A DNA stretch of 64,000 nt from Plutella xylostella (taxonomy: Eukaryota; Arthropoda; Insecta; Lepidoptera; Plutellidae): NCBI RefSeq assembly GCF_932276165.1, contig NC_063992.1:10426001-10490000 (forward strand), given 5' to 3'. The translations under genes and the position numbers were made by a program. This document shows, one piece after another, positions 11,450-24,581 of the stretch; the stretch's first letter is position 1, and every line of letters starts with the position of its first letter. Below the pieces are notes generated by a model. The model was not told the DNA's origin. It saw only the letters and a list, made by a program, of their open reading frames with translations, and did not search any database.

Positions 11450-14199
11450 ATAAATGTCCTATAAGTACCTAGCGGGATAGAGAGGTGTCAGTAACTGCAG
11501 GAGTAGTTGGTATCGGATGAGTCAGACTCGCCCTCCTGTCGCAGCCCCCTCTATTCATCGACGCACGTATGACGGCTAGGCCGGCCGCACACACGCGATT
11601 TTAATACATATTACACTCACGGGCAATGAAAAGGTTCCACTGAGAAAAACACATATTTACCTACTCCTAAACGGAAAAAAGCTTGCTTTATATCGCGTTC
11701 TGCAACATTGAAGTAGATTTAACGGAGCATCAGGATAAAATAATATAATAATAAAAAGTTTATTTCAGTAAAAAGCAACGTTGCAGACCAACTTAATCTA
11801 TACAAAATAAAGGGTGAACAATTGCGTTGTGAGTTGAACCATCATAAACTTAAGCTAGGAATGATCCTGTATTATAGGATTATGATGTGTATCCGTTATA
11901 ATAAAACATAACAACCAGAAGGAATACAAAATAAATTTACTTAACGCCGCAACTAGAGGATTAAAATATGAGTTTATTGCATGAAGGACTAACAGCGCTA
12001 TAATATAACAAAATAATATTATTTCGACTATACAGGAATTTTCAGAACTAGTATAATTAGTATGGCGAAAAAGGGTGTCCCTAAGGGGGTCCTTCTGATC
12101 ACCTACTAAGACATTTGAAAATTCAAAAAGAAATGACTCCCTATAGTTAAAATAAGAAGTTTTTTATTTAGCTGGCTGATATCCTGGATTAAAATATAGG
12201 CTTTTTTCCGGAATTCCTAAGGTAAGGCAAGGCTTTAAAGACAAAGCGAAGCTCGCGAGCATCAACTACTTGTTAACAGAGTTGGCTAGGTTTACGGGAA
12301 CCTTACAGCCCCTGTCAATAACCAAATCGAGGGAACCAGTGAAGGGCAGGGAATGGCCGAGCCATTGTCCGGGACAGTCGTAGGGCTGCCCCGTAAAGTT
12401 TACGTTACAAAAACTATTTAAAATATTATGAAAAGTAATGACCAAAAAAATATAAGTATTAAAGTACCTATGGCGCAGCGCTCATTGGGGAGGCTAAACT
12501 TCTTATACCAAGACGGTTTTCGTTATAATTCTGGACATGGCATTTAAATTTAACTACCTCTTGTTCGAGATTGAGCTCAACTTATCAGAACCATCTGAAA
12601 ATCAGAGTGGCCTTATTGCCCACATCACATGCTGAGCTGGTGCCCTTTTGACGCTCTGGAATAGTGACAACCCTAGCCGGGGGCGGGGTACAACTAATGC
12701 AGTAAGTTGCCGAACATGACCGCGCATCATTTAGCACGCTTCATTTTTGAGCATGTTTGATAACAAAATGCCATTTCCCTACCGTTCTGTTGTTGTCATT
12801 GGGGTGGGATTATACGAGTATTTTCAAATTTTAGACCGGAATCGAATATAATTTGGTAATACTAAAATCGATTCTACTACTTATGCATAGGTACCTATAG
12901 TGGCTATAAAGTGGTGAACGTTATGTTGCATTACAACAATGCAGACGGAATAGGTAAGATCACGATGTATGTAAGTATCTAGATAGGTAAGTACTTATAT
13001 TAAGTTACTAGACTGGTTGGGGGTCATTCTATCTTTGCCAAAACTTCGTATTTCTAATTTCGTTCGATTCAGACACTTCACTGCATTTGGTCTAGGAAGA
13101 ATAGCCCCCTGGCTTATGTGCAAACAATCTGCAGAGATGCACCATATAATTTAATTTCAAAACGTCAGAAAATCAAAGTTTCTCAACGTAACCTCCTACG
13201 CATGCAGCGCTCCCGTGGGCATCGTACTGTAGGGTTCTCGCTCAGTATAACATTATTTTACTGATCTTAATTCTTCCTCCATAAGAGTTACATTTGAACC
13301 ATAAGTGCAAGGTTAAGGAAGACTTGCACAGTACCTAGGTAGATACGCAGACAGCAAGTTTATACAACTTTTATTACGTTTCTGAACGAAACTACTTTTA
13401 AATTTTAACTTGCAAACAAGAAGATTGCAGACACAGCTCCCGCCTAAATGGATTGAGTTGTGGGTGTATTGAAAAAAGAAGTGAAGCTGGTTTTGAATGC
13501 ATAAAAAGTTAAATGGAATTCAGCCTAGTTCACCGCCGCCATTGCAACGGCACAGGAAAAGCCGTTGTGATGCTGTAGCCTGGATGTTGTTAATTTTTAA
13601 ACCCCGAGGGAAACAGAGGGTGATACACGTTTGATGTGTGTGTTTGTGAGTGGATACAAAAACACTGTCAATGGTCTAGATGTGTGTAGTATAAATAATT
13701 GTGTAGGTAGAAAATTATATAAATAAATATTAATAACACGTCACCTCTAATATATGTTTCGCTACACCTTTAAAAGGATAAATCCGCTCCGTGGGAATTC
13801 CGGGATAAAAATTGAATAGCCCAGGAGCAATAAGTGTGTTTTTTTTGTAAAAAATGCTTCTTGCACATATCCTCAACTTATATTAATAGCAAAATAGAGG
13901 TAGTATGATTTAACCAATTGTACCTACCTAAATAACTATAACTAATAGTCCTATAGAGTCAAAAACGTTCCATCACAAACTGTACCGACGCTTGCCGTGT
14001 TGGTATTTCATTTGTTAATCCAAAAATGCAACTGAAAGTTGTTTAATTGCGTACACGTTGGCAAAAACATTGAGTCAGTGGCGGTCGTGAATCATTCAGA
14101 GTTGCAGACATCAATCCAGCTGTCACAGAGCCTTCACAGAGCACGGCCGGTGGAGTTATGTTCTCTCACAACACGAGTTACGTACGATCTATAGGTTTT
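10905..14199. other. Intergenic, eroded repeats only
   Basis: No gene is seen. Contents are a SINE-like fragment (10920-10990), a run of more than 20 T (about 11420-11445), an eroded Lep1-like 3' fragment with AAAGCGAAGCTCGCGAGCA near 12240-12265, and an inverted fragment with GTGGGAATTCCGGGATAAAA near 13790. The remaining sequence matches nothing I recognise on either strand. Confidence 0.45.
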
Positions 14200-14209
14200 A
14201 TAGGCCTTT

Positions 14210-15215
14210 CTCTCTCTCTCTCTCTCTCAGCCTTCCGTAGTCCACTGTTGGACATAGGCCTCTCCTAACGATCGCCACCCCAAACGGTCACCCGCCATCT
14301 GCATCCAGCGGCTTCCCGCTACCTTCCGCAGATCATCAGACCAACGGGTTGGGGGGCGACCGACACGCCGTTTGCCGACACGGGGTCTCCACTCCAGAAC
14401 CTTTCTACTCCAGCGGTCGTCGGCTCTGCGGGCTACGTGGCCAGCCCATTGCCATTTCAGCGTGCTAATCCTTTTGGCTATGTCGGTAACTTCAGTTCTC
14501 CTGCGGATTTCTTCATTACGAATCCTATCTCGCAGGGACACGCCTAACATAGCCCTTTCCATAGCACGCTGAGCAACTCTGAGCTTGTGGATAAGCCCTT
14601 TGGTGAAGCACCACGTCTCGGCTCCGTAAGTCATCACTGGCAACACGCACTGATTGAAAACTTTTGTTTTCAGACACTGAGGTATGTTTTCAGTGAAGAT
14701 GTGTCGTAATTTCCCGAACGCTGCCCATCCGAGTTGGATTCTACGAGCTACCTCTTTATCGAAGTTGGATTTACCTAATCGGATCACTTGTCCTAGGTAG
14801 GGATACTGATCAACAACTTCGATGGTGACACCTCCTACAGTTACGGGCGATGATGAAACATGTTCGTTCGACATGACCTTTGTCTTGTCCATGTTCATTT
14901 TCAGCCCAACTTGTTTATATACAACTTGCTATATGGAGGTGTTGAGATGTATGTACAATGCTGCCACAATGTCAGTTCGATTACACGAACATAGCACAAA
15001 ACCGATCCAGTTGCAAAGGGGCGTGAGACAGGGAGATGTTATTTCTCCGAAACTGTTCACCTGTGCACTGGAAGATGTTTTTAAGCTTGTAGAGTGGAAA
15101 AGACTGGGCATTAACGTCAATGGCGAATATATCTCTCATCTACGATTTGCTGATGACATAGTTATTATGGCGGAAACGCTGGAGGAGTTGGGCGAAATGC
15201 TCACAGACCTCAATG
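14210..15215 (-). mobile_element. RTE insertion with inverted 5' segment (twin priming)
   Basis: The 3' part (14227-14898, minus) is an open 223-codon frame containing NMDKTKVM, YLGQVIRLGKSNFDKE, LPVMTYGAETW, LKWQWAGHVARRADDRW and SLGEAYVQQWTTEG, with a (CT)n 3' tail at 14210-14229. The adjoining 14926-15215 is plus strand and encodes the segment immediately upstream in the element, including RGVRQGDVISPKLFT and the catalytic LRFADDIVIMAE. ATAGGCCTTT flanks the whole (14200-14209 and 15216-15225). Orientation, order and target duplication are those expected of twin-primed reverse transcription. Confidence 0.9.
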
Positions 15216-15329
15216 ATAGGCCTTTAATTGAACGCAATAAAAAAATCTGTACCTATATAATGATTACCAAATATGGCTTTTCCATGCGACATTTTACAAA
15301 TGGAACCAAATCATAGATCACTTTATTTA

Positions 15330-15420
15330 TACACCAAAAAAAGAATAATAAAATCAACAAGTAACTAAATTAGGGTACACAAGGCGGTCTTATCACTAAG
15401 AGCGATCTCTGCCAGACAAC
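15330..15420 (-). repeat. LINE 3'-tail fragment
   Basis: The minus strand reads AGAGATCGCTCTTAGTGATA followed by AT-rich sequence. It is the same family as the plus-strand tail at 50806-50995. Non-coding. Confidence 0.5.
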
Positions 15421-15479
15421 CTTTATTATTTTACGTTTCAGCTTCAAAAAATTGCTTCTGCATTCCAATATTATCCAAA

Positions 15480-15698
15480 TCCTAACTAATATTATAAATG
15501 CGAAAGTAACTGTGTCCGTCTGTCTGTCTGTCTGTCTGTCTGTCTGTTACTCTTTCACGCCAAAACTACTGAACGGATTTGAATGAAATTTGGTATACAT
15601 ACGGTCTAGACCCTGGGAAAGAACATAGGCTACTTTTTATCCCGGAATTCCCACGGAAAAACCTTTTAAGGCGAAGCGAAGCTCGCGTGAACAGCTAG
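15480..15698 (+). mobile_element. Lep1-like non-autonomous Helitron
   Basis: The element starts TCCTAACTAATATTATAAAT and ends with a GCGAAGCGAAGCTCGCG hairpin-prone segment followed by CAGCTAG. It is flanked by A (15479) and T (15699), the Helitron A/T target with TC and CTAG termini. Internally it has (CTGT)n and the conserved words TTTATCCCGGAATTCCCACG. The family wording matches the lepidopteran Lep1 Helitron group known to me. It is non-coding and relies on a RepHel protein in trans. Confidence 0.8.
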
Positions 15699-15703
15699 TA
15701 TAT

Positions 15704-15763
15704 ATTTGGTTGCACTCTATTAGTATTATTATATATAATAATACTAATAGAGTGCAACCAAAT
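15704..15763. repeat. Perfect 60-bp palindrome
   Basis: Bases 15704-15733 are the exact reverse complement of 15734-15763, with no loop. The ends read ATTTGGTTGCACTC and GAGTGCAACCAAAT. It begins 5 bases after the Helitron 3' end. Confidence 0.95.
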
Positions 15764-15843
15764 TTTACTATACTTAGAGATTATGGTTACGCGGTCAAAA
15801 TGGTAACGAGCGCAAACTAACTAACTACCTACTTACATACATA

Positions 15844-16106
15844 CAGGGTGTTGCAAAAAGGGTATACTAAGCTGAAAGCTACATGTGCAGCATGGTATAT
15901 CTAAGCCCGAAACTGAAATCAGAATTTCAAAATTAGCGAAAAAAAAGTCGTTTTCCATAGTAAAAAGTTACGTGACCAACTAAGTTTCTATGAAAAATTA
16001 GTATTTTTTTTCGCGAATTTTGAAATTCTGATTTCAGTTTCGGGCTTAGATATACCATGCTGCACATGTAGCTTTCGGCTTAGTATACCCTTTTTGCAAC
16101 ACCCTG
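15844..16106. mobile_element. TA-flanked MITE with long inverted repeats
   Basis: Both ends read inward CAGGGTGTTGCAAAAAGGGT and are flanked by TA (15842-15843, 16107-16108). Complementarity continues for more than 100 bases on each side, so most of the 263-bp element is one hairpin. Related copies lie at 18999, 21329-21583 and 51710-51890. The TA duplication suggests mobilisation by a Tc1/mariner transposase. Confidence 0.85.
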
Positions 16107-16109
16107 TAT

Positions 16110-17206
16110 AAAACTATTTTGTAATTTTAACAGAATTTTAAGTGCCTACACACGAAACACTGGCGTGTCGGTTAACCTATGTAAATAAGGTAACAGTGAA
16201 ATATTTCGCCTATGAAACTGTTATCAAACTTTTGTTCAGGCCTCTCGCCTTTTGATGAGGCGGAGAGGAGAGAATGCTTAATAAGTAGTGGTTTTAAATT
16301 TAAATTTTACACTGAGAGTATTTAGAATTAAGTTTTAGCTGCAGTGTCCATTAAATATTCCCACTACACCTACGAGTACAAGGCACAAGAAAATAAGTAA
16401 CTACATATTTTAAATGAAACAGTAAAATACAGATCACAAAAGCTACTTAGCAACCTTTCTAAGGAAAACCCTATAAAAAGGACGTTCTTCCACTGCGGTC
16501 CCATAAACAAGCCAACATCAGAAGGCAGATATCCAGGCGCATTAACGGTTAAAGTCGCAGAAAAAAGTCGCTGCTCCATATATAACCAACACCTGATATA
16601 AGTCGTATTATATCTGTGAATAAAATAATCTGGCTAAACTCCAGACTTTTACCACAAAAGCTAGACGCCCGTTAAACATTTGTTCAGTGCTGTATGTCTG
16701 CTAAGTACGTCAAGCTCTTCGCTAATACAGATTGAGAGTATTACTATAAGAGTTAAGTTTGTTTCAGTACATAATTAAATCACTTAATTAAAGTTTTGTG
16801 ACCTTTTTTTTATTCACATAGGCAGTGGCCTAAATGTAACGTTCTGGGTCTTTGTGTTTAGAATCGCCACCCAGCGGGGACGGATGAGACACAAAGTAAA
16901 GAGCAACAAACACACAAATATATCTCTTTTCTAGCCGCGTAAGGGACCTTTTTGCGGATACAACTTTATGGAGATGTTCGTCGAATTATCTACTATTGAT
17001 AGATTATATTATCAGGGCTGAACTTTTTGACTAAGTATATGACGAAGCATGTTTGCTGATAAATTATGTGTAACTATAATTATTTATTGTTTACTGAAGT
17101 TATTTATAAGATAATATTATTAAAATAAAACTTCCCAAATATATAAGAATAATATTTTCCTCCATTTTAATACTACGAGACCTCCGACGATAAATACATA
17201 ATTATA
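16110..17206. other. Non-coding, nothing recognised
   Basis: Only weak open frames (for example 16370-16579, minus) that match no family I know. CGCCTTTTGATGAGGCG near 16248 is a small hairpin. Otherwise AT-rich intergenic sequence. Confidence 0.4.
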
Positions 17207-17460
17207 CAGGGTGGCCCAAAGAGTGACGTCCAAAGGAAAATGTTTGATTCCTTAGGTCAAGGGGTAGCCAAATCACCCCCATGTATGTTCAGCAATTTTT
17301 AGTAGTTTAGGAGTTATGATTTTTTAAACTAATTTTCTACGAAAATCGACCTCAGTGGATCAATTATGTTTTATTATTTTTTTGGATAACTTTTTTAAAT
17401 TATTTTTGTGTCATCCTCTTAAGTTGTTCTTTTAACCATAAAAGTTTCAGCTTCCTAGCT
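17207..17460 (+). mobile_element. Dispersed element, CAGGGTGGCCCAAAGAGTG end (copy 1)
   Basis: It begins CAGGGTGGCCCAAAGAGTGA after TA and matches 23569-23829 in the opposite orientation over its whole length with few differences. The TACAGGGTG-type terminus is typical of TA-target elements in moths. An RTE tail abuts its right end. Confidence 0.75.
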
Positions 17461-18853
17461 ATAATCATCATCATCATCATCATCAGCCAATAATCATCCA
17501 CTGCTGGACATAGGCCTCTCCCAAGGAGCGCCACAACACTCGGTCCTCGGCCTTCCTCATCCAACCACTACCTGCCACCCGCCTAAGGTCGTCAGTCCAG
17601 CAGGCAGGAGGGCGTCCCACGCTGCGTTTGCCTGTTCGTGGTCTCCACTCGAGAACTCGTCTACCCCAACGGTTATCGGTTCTTCGGCAGATATGACCAG
17701 CCCACTGCCACTTCAGCTTGCATATTTTGACAGCTATGTCGGTAACCTTAGTCCTCTGACGGATAACCTCATTTCTGATACGATCCATCAGAGAAACCCC
17801 AAGCATAGCTCTCTCCATAGCACGCTGAGCGACTTTAAATCGGTGGACCAGTCCTACCGTCAGTGTCCACGTCTCTGCACCATACGTCATCACTGGCAGG
17901 ACGCACTGGTTGAAGACTTTTGTCTTCAGGGTCTGAGGAATGGCCGAGGAGAATATGTGACGAAGTTTCCCGAATGCAGCCCAACCCAGTTGGATGCGCC
18001 TTGCAGCCTCCTTGTCGAAGTTGCTTCTGCCTAGCCGAATAGTCTGCCCGAGGTAGACATATTCTTGCACAACTTCGAGTGTTGCCTCACCAACGGCGAC
18101 CGGCCCCGGTTTGATGTGAGCATTGTACATGACTTTCGTCTTGTCCAAGTTCATTCCGAGGCCTACACGTCGCGAAGCAGCATTTAGGCCACTTAGCATC
18201 CAGCTGAGTTCCTGCAGAGATTCTGCCATAATAACGATGTCGTCCGCGAAGCGGAGGTGTGACATGTACTCGCCATTTATACATATGCCATGTCCTTTCC
18301 AGTCCAACGTCTTAAAGACATCTTCCAATGCATTGGTGAACAGTTTCGGAGATATCACATCCCCCTGTCTCACTCCACGTTGCAGTTGGATAGGTCTTGT
18401 CTTGTGGTCCTGTACTTGGACAGTCATAGTAGCGCCGTTGTACAGACATCTCAACACCTCGATATAGCACCAATCGATTTGGCATCTCTGCAAGGATTCC
18501 AAAACTGCCCAGGTCTCGATGGAGTCGAAGGCTTTTTCATAGTCCACAAAGGCTAGACACAGAGGCTGATTATACTCTTCGGTCTTCTGTATAATCTGCC
18601 TTACTGTGTGGATGTGGTCTATTGTACTAAAGCCTTTTCGAAACCCAGCCTGCTCTGGGGGCTGAAACTCGTCTAACTTTTGGACAAGACGGTTCGTGAG
18701 GTCATATTTTTTACATTTGTCACTTTTTTGACTTAAGGCTGTCACTAAAGCTGGAAGAAAATCAGAATCTGTCAAATCTAGTGAGGGGGGTTGAGGTATG
18801 CGGGGCGTTCTACGGACAATGACATGAAATTTTAACATAGTACTCGAAAACAT
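17461..18853 (-). mobile_element. RTE-type reverse transcriptase, longest copy
   Basis: An uninterrupted minus-strand frame of 456 codons (18853-17483). From about residue 55 it is a reverse transcriptase: EQAGFRKGFSTIDHIHT (fingers), AFVDYEKAFDS (motif A, catalytic D), RGVRQGDVISPKLFT (motif B) and LRFADDIVIMAE (motif C, FADD). The RTE thumb and C-terminal region follow (KWQWAGHICRRTDNRWGRR, GRPPACWTDDLRRV, SLGEAYVQQW). The 3' end is a (CAT)n tail at 17461-17485. The apurinic endonuclease and N-terminus are missing (5' truncation). The first 40 or so residues are probably flanking DNA. Lack of stops suggests a fairly recent insertion. Confidence 0.88.
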
Positions 18854-18998
18854 AAAAGTGAAGACATGCCACTTTGTTAAAAATATACTAAGTAAGTAAT
18901 ATTGTTTTGTGATACGAAAATATTTATTTTTATTTGAAAGTATTTTTAATATTTAATAATTAATTATATATAAAGTCGTACCCGTGCCGATATTTATA

Positions 18999-19400
18999 CA
19001 GGTTGTTGCAAAAAGGGTTTAATACTATGCCGAAACCTACGTGTGCAGCATGTTATTGATGTTATTTCTAAGCCAGGAAATGAAATCAGAATGTAAAAAA
19101 ATCGCGAAAATATTATCAGAGTTTAATAGTTCAGGGTGTTGTGTTGTATTAAACTCTGCCCCCGTGTAATAAAAAAAGTATAGTTAGCCGAAAGGGCGTT
19201 ACTCAGGCGTCACTCTGAAAAACTTTTATCCTACGTAATTTTTTATATTCATGAAAAAAACGCTTCTTCATATATTCTTCATTCATTTTTTTTTGGTCAC
19301 GTGACCTTTTAGTTAGACGACCTGTTTTTTTTTGGTGTTTCAAAAGCAGAACAGTAGTTTGCAGAACTCTGCATATACAGGGTGTCACAAAAGGTTACGT
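18999..19400. repeat. Partial MITE ends
   Basis: TACAGGTTGTTGCAAAAAGG at 18997 is a diverged left end of the 15844-16106 family, and GTGTGCAGCATGTTATTGAT matches its interior. Another end, ATACAGGGTGTCACAAAAGG, lies at 19375. No coding sequence is recognised. Confidence 0.5.
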
Positions 19401-19526
19401 AGCTGGCAAAGGGATATGGGGAGGTCACCAGAAAAATAATAACATGTAAGTACCCCCGCAAGGGAGTACATTAGTACAAGGCGAGAGTGTGTATTTTTTT
19501 TTTAAGTACTTATGTGTATTTGGGAT

Positions 19527-19640
19527 ATCATCACGACCCATTACGTCCCCACTGCTGGGGCACGGGTCTCCTTCCAATGAAGGAAGGGTGTAGGCCTAGT
19601 CCACCACGCTGGCCAAGTGCGGGTTGGTGGTTGCGGATTT
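19527..19640 (+). repeat. Dispersed repeat, second copy of 3312-3490 family
   Basis: It shares CCCACTGCTGGGGCACGGG, CCTTCCAATGAAGGAAGGGT and AGTGCGGGTTGGTGG with the first copy. The frame at 19487-19840 runs across it and is not a gene. Confidence 0.65.
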
Positions 19641-20229
19641 GGGATATGATAGAAATAATATTTTTGTTTCTTAAAAACCAAAAAATTTACACCTTGCTGC
19701 GCTCTTTTGCTCACTGTAAGTACACCTACAAATATTGCTGTATTAAAAAAAACGGTTTTGTTATAACGATTATAAAAAAAAAGTTATTTTCATGTCAAGG
19801 AGTCATTTACCTAATTACGATTTCACTCAACAGCAGGTGAACTGAAAAAATAAGTTCTAGTTCTATCATCACTTTAGATCGCAAACATTGTAACTCCACT
19901 TTTCTCGGCGAAAAGTACTCTTTGGTGTCAATAGAAACGTTTTTTGAATTCACATGTTTTCCTCTTTATTCGAAAAAAAAAAAACTGTATTCCGCATTTT
20001 ACCATTTGTTTTCCTCTAAACCCCAAACCGTGATTTTTAAACAAGAAAACTTAGTAATTATACCCTTTATTCTCATATACAACGTGCGATGTAGGCGAAC
20101 GTGAACGAAAACTATGCAATAAGCCTTTGTTTTTATTACTACTTTAGTAAATTACAATAACATACTCAACAATGTTAATTTTTTTTTGCAATGTTATGTT
20201 GTTAAATTAAGATCTAATATTTTATTAAC
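19641..20229. other. Non-coding, nothing recognised
   Basis: AT-rich with short homopolymers. The open frame at 19922-20104 has no recognisable content. Confidence 0.4.
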
Positions 20230-20244
20230 ATGAAGTTACTTTCA

Positions 20245-21000
20245 ACTTTTTTTTGCATCTATGCGTCGAATCACAGCATGACGGCTGCTGCAGCTTCCTG
20301 CTGTCCTGTCCTCCAACCAATCCCACCAGTACTGCAGGTTGCGTCGAATACGAGCCATTCTCTTCGACTTGACAAGACAGGTGCTCCCGGAAGGATCATA
20401 GATCGCACGGAACCCGTACCGTATAGAGGCAACGGACTCCTTTGCAACAGCCCCCCAGATTCGGAAGTAGCCCATGCACTGCATGGCGAGCACAGCTGCA
20501 GCAATTTTTTCGTAATGAATCATTGGGATGTCATCCCCGAAGGAGGCTCTCAGCCTACCTCACGACCTGTGTGACATTAGAAAAATGCACTGTGCTAACG
20601 CCGTTTGCGAGCTTGATTTGCAGGACCGCGTTGTATGCCAAGTTCCACAGCAGAGGGGTCCAAGACCTACCGCTGTGGAACTCCGCAACTGAACTTCTTC
20701 AGTGAAAACAAACCCTCTCTTTTCGCATCCTTAATGTACTTGTTAGACACGTATGACCTCTGTCAATTTTCTGCAGATAAGAAGACAAGTGATGGTATAC
20801 AAGAGCCGCCCTAAAGGTTCGCCCTCTAGGGGATAGAGTTGAACGCGGTTACTATTTTTAAGCAAACAGCCAGCGCAACAACTCGCCCGTGGTTCTTATC
20901 CTGCTCCGACAGTGAACGAACGCAAAGTATTGTACCCACTATTCGAATCCGCATTTCGGATGCCAAACTGACTGTCCGAAAGGTCGAAACCGTACCACCA
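20245..21000 (-). pseudogene. R1-clade LINE reverse transcriptase remnant
   Basis: Read on the minus strand across several frames this carries R1-type RT landmarks: GRVVALAVCLKIVTAFNSIP (motif A region, catalytic Asp lost), GVPQR then TPLLWNLAYNAVLQIKLANG (motif B region), a decayed HFSNV where the CYADD box should be, and GSVRSMILPGAPVLSS (thumb). Multiple stops and frameshifts make it a dead copy. Assignment is by motif order, so the clade is less certain than the RT call. Confidence 0.65.
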
Positions 21001-21328
21001 CAGAGGTATGACTCGTTCGAAGAGCTTATCAGGCTCTTACAGCAATCAGATGTGTCGGTACACTGAAAGATAATCTACAGGCCTGCTTTATTTATTTAGG
21101 AGCACTAATGGCCTCCTTTCAGTCATTGAGTCACTGGCACTCAGGCTGCGGTTGAACAGGAAGATAGACTGTCTAAACAAATCATTTTTAGGCTAGTTAA
21201 AAAAAAACTTTAGGTGGGTAGTATGCCAACTAGAACTACAAATAAAACAGTATTTTTGTCTCCTCTAAAATTTGGTCACGAGGAGTTACGATGATTACGA
21301 TCTAAGGTGACGCTGACGATATTTTATA

Positions 21329-21583
21329 CAAGGTATTGAAAAAAGGGTATAAAGCTTAGCCAAAAGTGGATTTAGGTGCCATTCTGATCCACTTTTCTTC
21401 TACAATTTTGAAAATTCACGTAACAAAACCTTTTACATAGAAACTTATTCGATCACGTGACTTTTTACTATAGAGACCGAATTTATTTTTCGAGAATTTC
21501 CAAAACTTGGAGAACAAAAGTTGTTCAGAATAACCCCTGAGTCAAACCCTTTCGGCACAGTATACCCTTTTTGCAACATCCTG
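21329..21583. mobile_element. MITE, diverged copy of the 15844-16106 family
   Basis: TA-flanked (21327-21328, 21584-21585). The left end is CAAGGTATTGAAAAAAGGGT and the right end, read inverted, is CAGGATGTTGCAAAAAGGGT. Length is 255 bp. No coding potential. Confidence 0.75.
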
Positions 21584-21589
21584 TATAGG

Positions 21590-23560
21590 TAATATCAGGT
21601 TTATAAAAGACCTGGGCCTGTAGAGTGAGACTCGGCATGGGGAGTCATAATTTATAGATCTTTTAGGTTGCAGTGGCGAATGGGCACTGGTAGCCCTGCC
21701 CTTTTCTATAACTATAACTATAGGTAATTTTATGGCAATTTAAAAATGGTATAACATTTATCTATTTGAAAAAATCATTAAAAATATAAATTAGCTATCA
21801 CCCTAATTAAAAAAAAAAATCAGCCCTTACTTTAAACTTATAACACCCCTCTATTTCCTTCAGGGGTTAAAAAACCTGTGTATTTAATATTTTCTTATGA
21901 GTTTTTTTTTAAAAACTAGGCTCTTACATAGTTGTACATAATATTATGCGGTATTTTATTCCACTTGTAACGCATAAAATTCATAGCTACAGTAAACATT
22001 TCATTTTTTTCATGGCGAGATACAGTCGCACTTAACCGCTTTTTTGCAAAGCTTGTTAAATAGATTTAAAAAATTATGTAAATTTTAGATCTTCAATTTT
22101 TAAAAATACTTACTTATTTTTAACAACCTGTAGTGTACAGACTACCACATCTTAAAATATATTTTTTTTTAATTAACTACGGTTTTTGGTTTCAAATAAA
22201 ACAAATTATGAACTTACTTTTCAACACCCTGTATATTGTGTAGCTTACCTACCATACACAACCGTTAAAATAAAATAAATTACCCCTCAGAATATAAACA
22301 GGCTCGCGCTTTGGCATACTGCTTTGACCGTATAGTTCTTATTCGGAGAATCTAATAAGTGTCATTATGTGCAATGTTTACCTTTATCTATGCATCTGTA
22401 ACTCTATAGTAAAAAATGTAAACAAATCGAAAAGGCGAAATGTTTTCTAAGAATTTTCGGCTTTTCTGCATCTAAAATGATTAGAAAATTAACTTTCCAT
22501 AGCAAATGCATATGTATTATAATACTTGTAGTCATAATTTGTTGATTTAATCAGTTTTTGTGAAATATTTGATAAAAAATAAAATGGCGTGGGTATCGCT
22601 CCTAACAGGCCGCCACCAGGGCGACGACTGAAGAAATCTGAAATCTGTCACGGTGTCATCATTTTTAAACCGGAATTTATTAGTTTTTTGCAAAAAAAGT
22701 TGACTTCTGGTCCATTAAATCCAACTCTTTAAGGTAACTTTGTTAAGAATTTAATTACCTACACATACATATAAGATTCCATGAAAATGGGCCCTCTGAT
22801 TTCGAGGGTTTTTTCATAATAAGTCAAAAAATGGCAAAAGACATGGTGTGTTTGCAATTTTTTTTAACATACTTATTATAATCCTGCACCAATTTATAAG
22901 CAACTAACATGTTCAGTATACCCTCTGCTACAAAATATATTTTTATCAATGTGATAGAAGCCACCGTTTTTCCAATCTAATCAAGTATATCAAGCCGACT
23001 TTAGCATTTTAGCTTTAGGGATCCCCTTAAAGAAAATTTCTTGCGTAGATGTAGGTTGTGTATTGCTGTGGGAGGTCGCCATTTTGAAAATTTATTGTGA
23101 GTAAATGTGTAAAATAATTATTTGGGTTTATTTACTTAGTATTAATAATACAATTATCTCATAAATCTTACAACTCAGACTTAAACATTTTACTAAGAAT
23201 TTACATTCAAAAATGTAACTTAAATAAAAAAAAATAGTAAATTATTTTATTTTCCCTTTAATTTGATACTTTTTCTAACTGAATTAGTCCTTAGTAATGA
23301 CATAACAGGAATCTTTCAACTTTCTGAAACAATTTACTAACTAGGTAATTTCCACCCAAGTACCTTTGATGGCTGTTTTCTGCAAATAATACCCCATTAA
23401 GCAATAGTTTATTTTTATTTTATTTTGGAACCTTGCGGAGTTTTTAAAATTAATAATGGACCATGAGAATATCTATTTCAATTTTTAATTTCAAATAGAA
23501 AATTCAGAGCAGTCTAGCTCGATGATATAATTTGAACTTTCGACATAAAAATAACTAACT
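21590..23560. other. Intergenic, nothing coding
   Basis: CAACACCCTGTATA near 22217 is a stray MITE end. GAAATCTGAAATCTG near 22632 is a short direct repeat. No family is recognised on either strand. Confidence 0.4.
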
Positions 23561-23568
23561 TACATTAC

Positions 23569-23829
23569 AGCTGGGAAGCTGAAACTTTTATGGTTAAAAG
23601 AACAACTTAAGAGGATGAAACAAAAATAAAAAATAATTTAAAAAAGTTATCCAAAAAAATAATAAAACATAATTGATCCACCGAGGTCGATTTTCGTAGA
23701 AAATTAGTTTAAAAAATCATAACTCCTAAACTACTAAAAATTGCTGAACATACATGGGGGTGATTTGGCTACCCCTTGACCTAAGGAATCAAACATTTTC
23801 CTTTGGACGTCACTCTTTGGGCCACCCTG
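23569..23829 (-). mobile_element. Dispersed element, CAGGGTGGCCCAAAGAGTG end (copy 2)
   Basis: Inverted near-identical copy of 17207-17460. It ends ...GCCACCCTG followed by TA (23830-23831), confirming the terminus. Confidence 0.75.
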
Positions 23830-24581
23830 TATAAACAGAAACATACGTCAAACCTATTACACCCAATTTTCAGAGAAGATGTTACCAAAGCCATGAAAAG
23901 GGAACAATACATATAATAATAATAATAAGAGTGCACTTGTAATGCCAAATCTCGAGTAAAGTCACAATAATCAACGACAAAACCGTGATATTTTTCTAGT
24001 TAGAAAATTTGCTACGAATATCCGTAGCATAGGCTACGCACATACGCTACGATTGCTACGACGACGTAGTCTTTTCAAGTGAAACAAAATACCGACTGTA
24101 GTAAGACAATATTTTTATTTTTATTGTACGAATAATTAATTTGTAGTTTTAATTGGCCTCATTGCAAAACAGCGAATAACAAGGCGAACTCCACAATCCC
24201 TTAGGGCGCGGCAATCACAACTCGAAAACGCTAGTTTGTAAAATAATTAATTAATTCCTGAACTTGGGGCTACCAACTGGGGAAGTTAACCCCAAGTTGG
24301 GAGTTTAAATAACAGCTGAGGATCCAGCAGATGCGGTCAGCGGCGGCTGCCAAAAATTATACTTTGCTTTGGAACTTTCCGATGGCAAAAATTACAACTT
24401 CACTTTGGAACTTTGAAGAAGTAAAGGATGCGATATCCCGCCACCGGCGGTGTTGAGCAGAGAGAAAGGGAAATCTTTGGTTTGAATCCAAAGCTATAAA
24501 AACTCAAATCTATATCTAGGATTATCAATGACCTATCTGTAAGAGTAACGTGCTTCATTCACATTAACGTAGCGTGTCTAT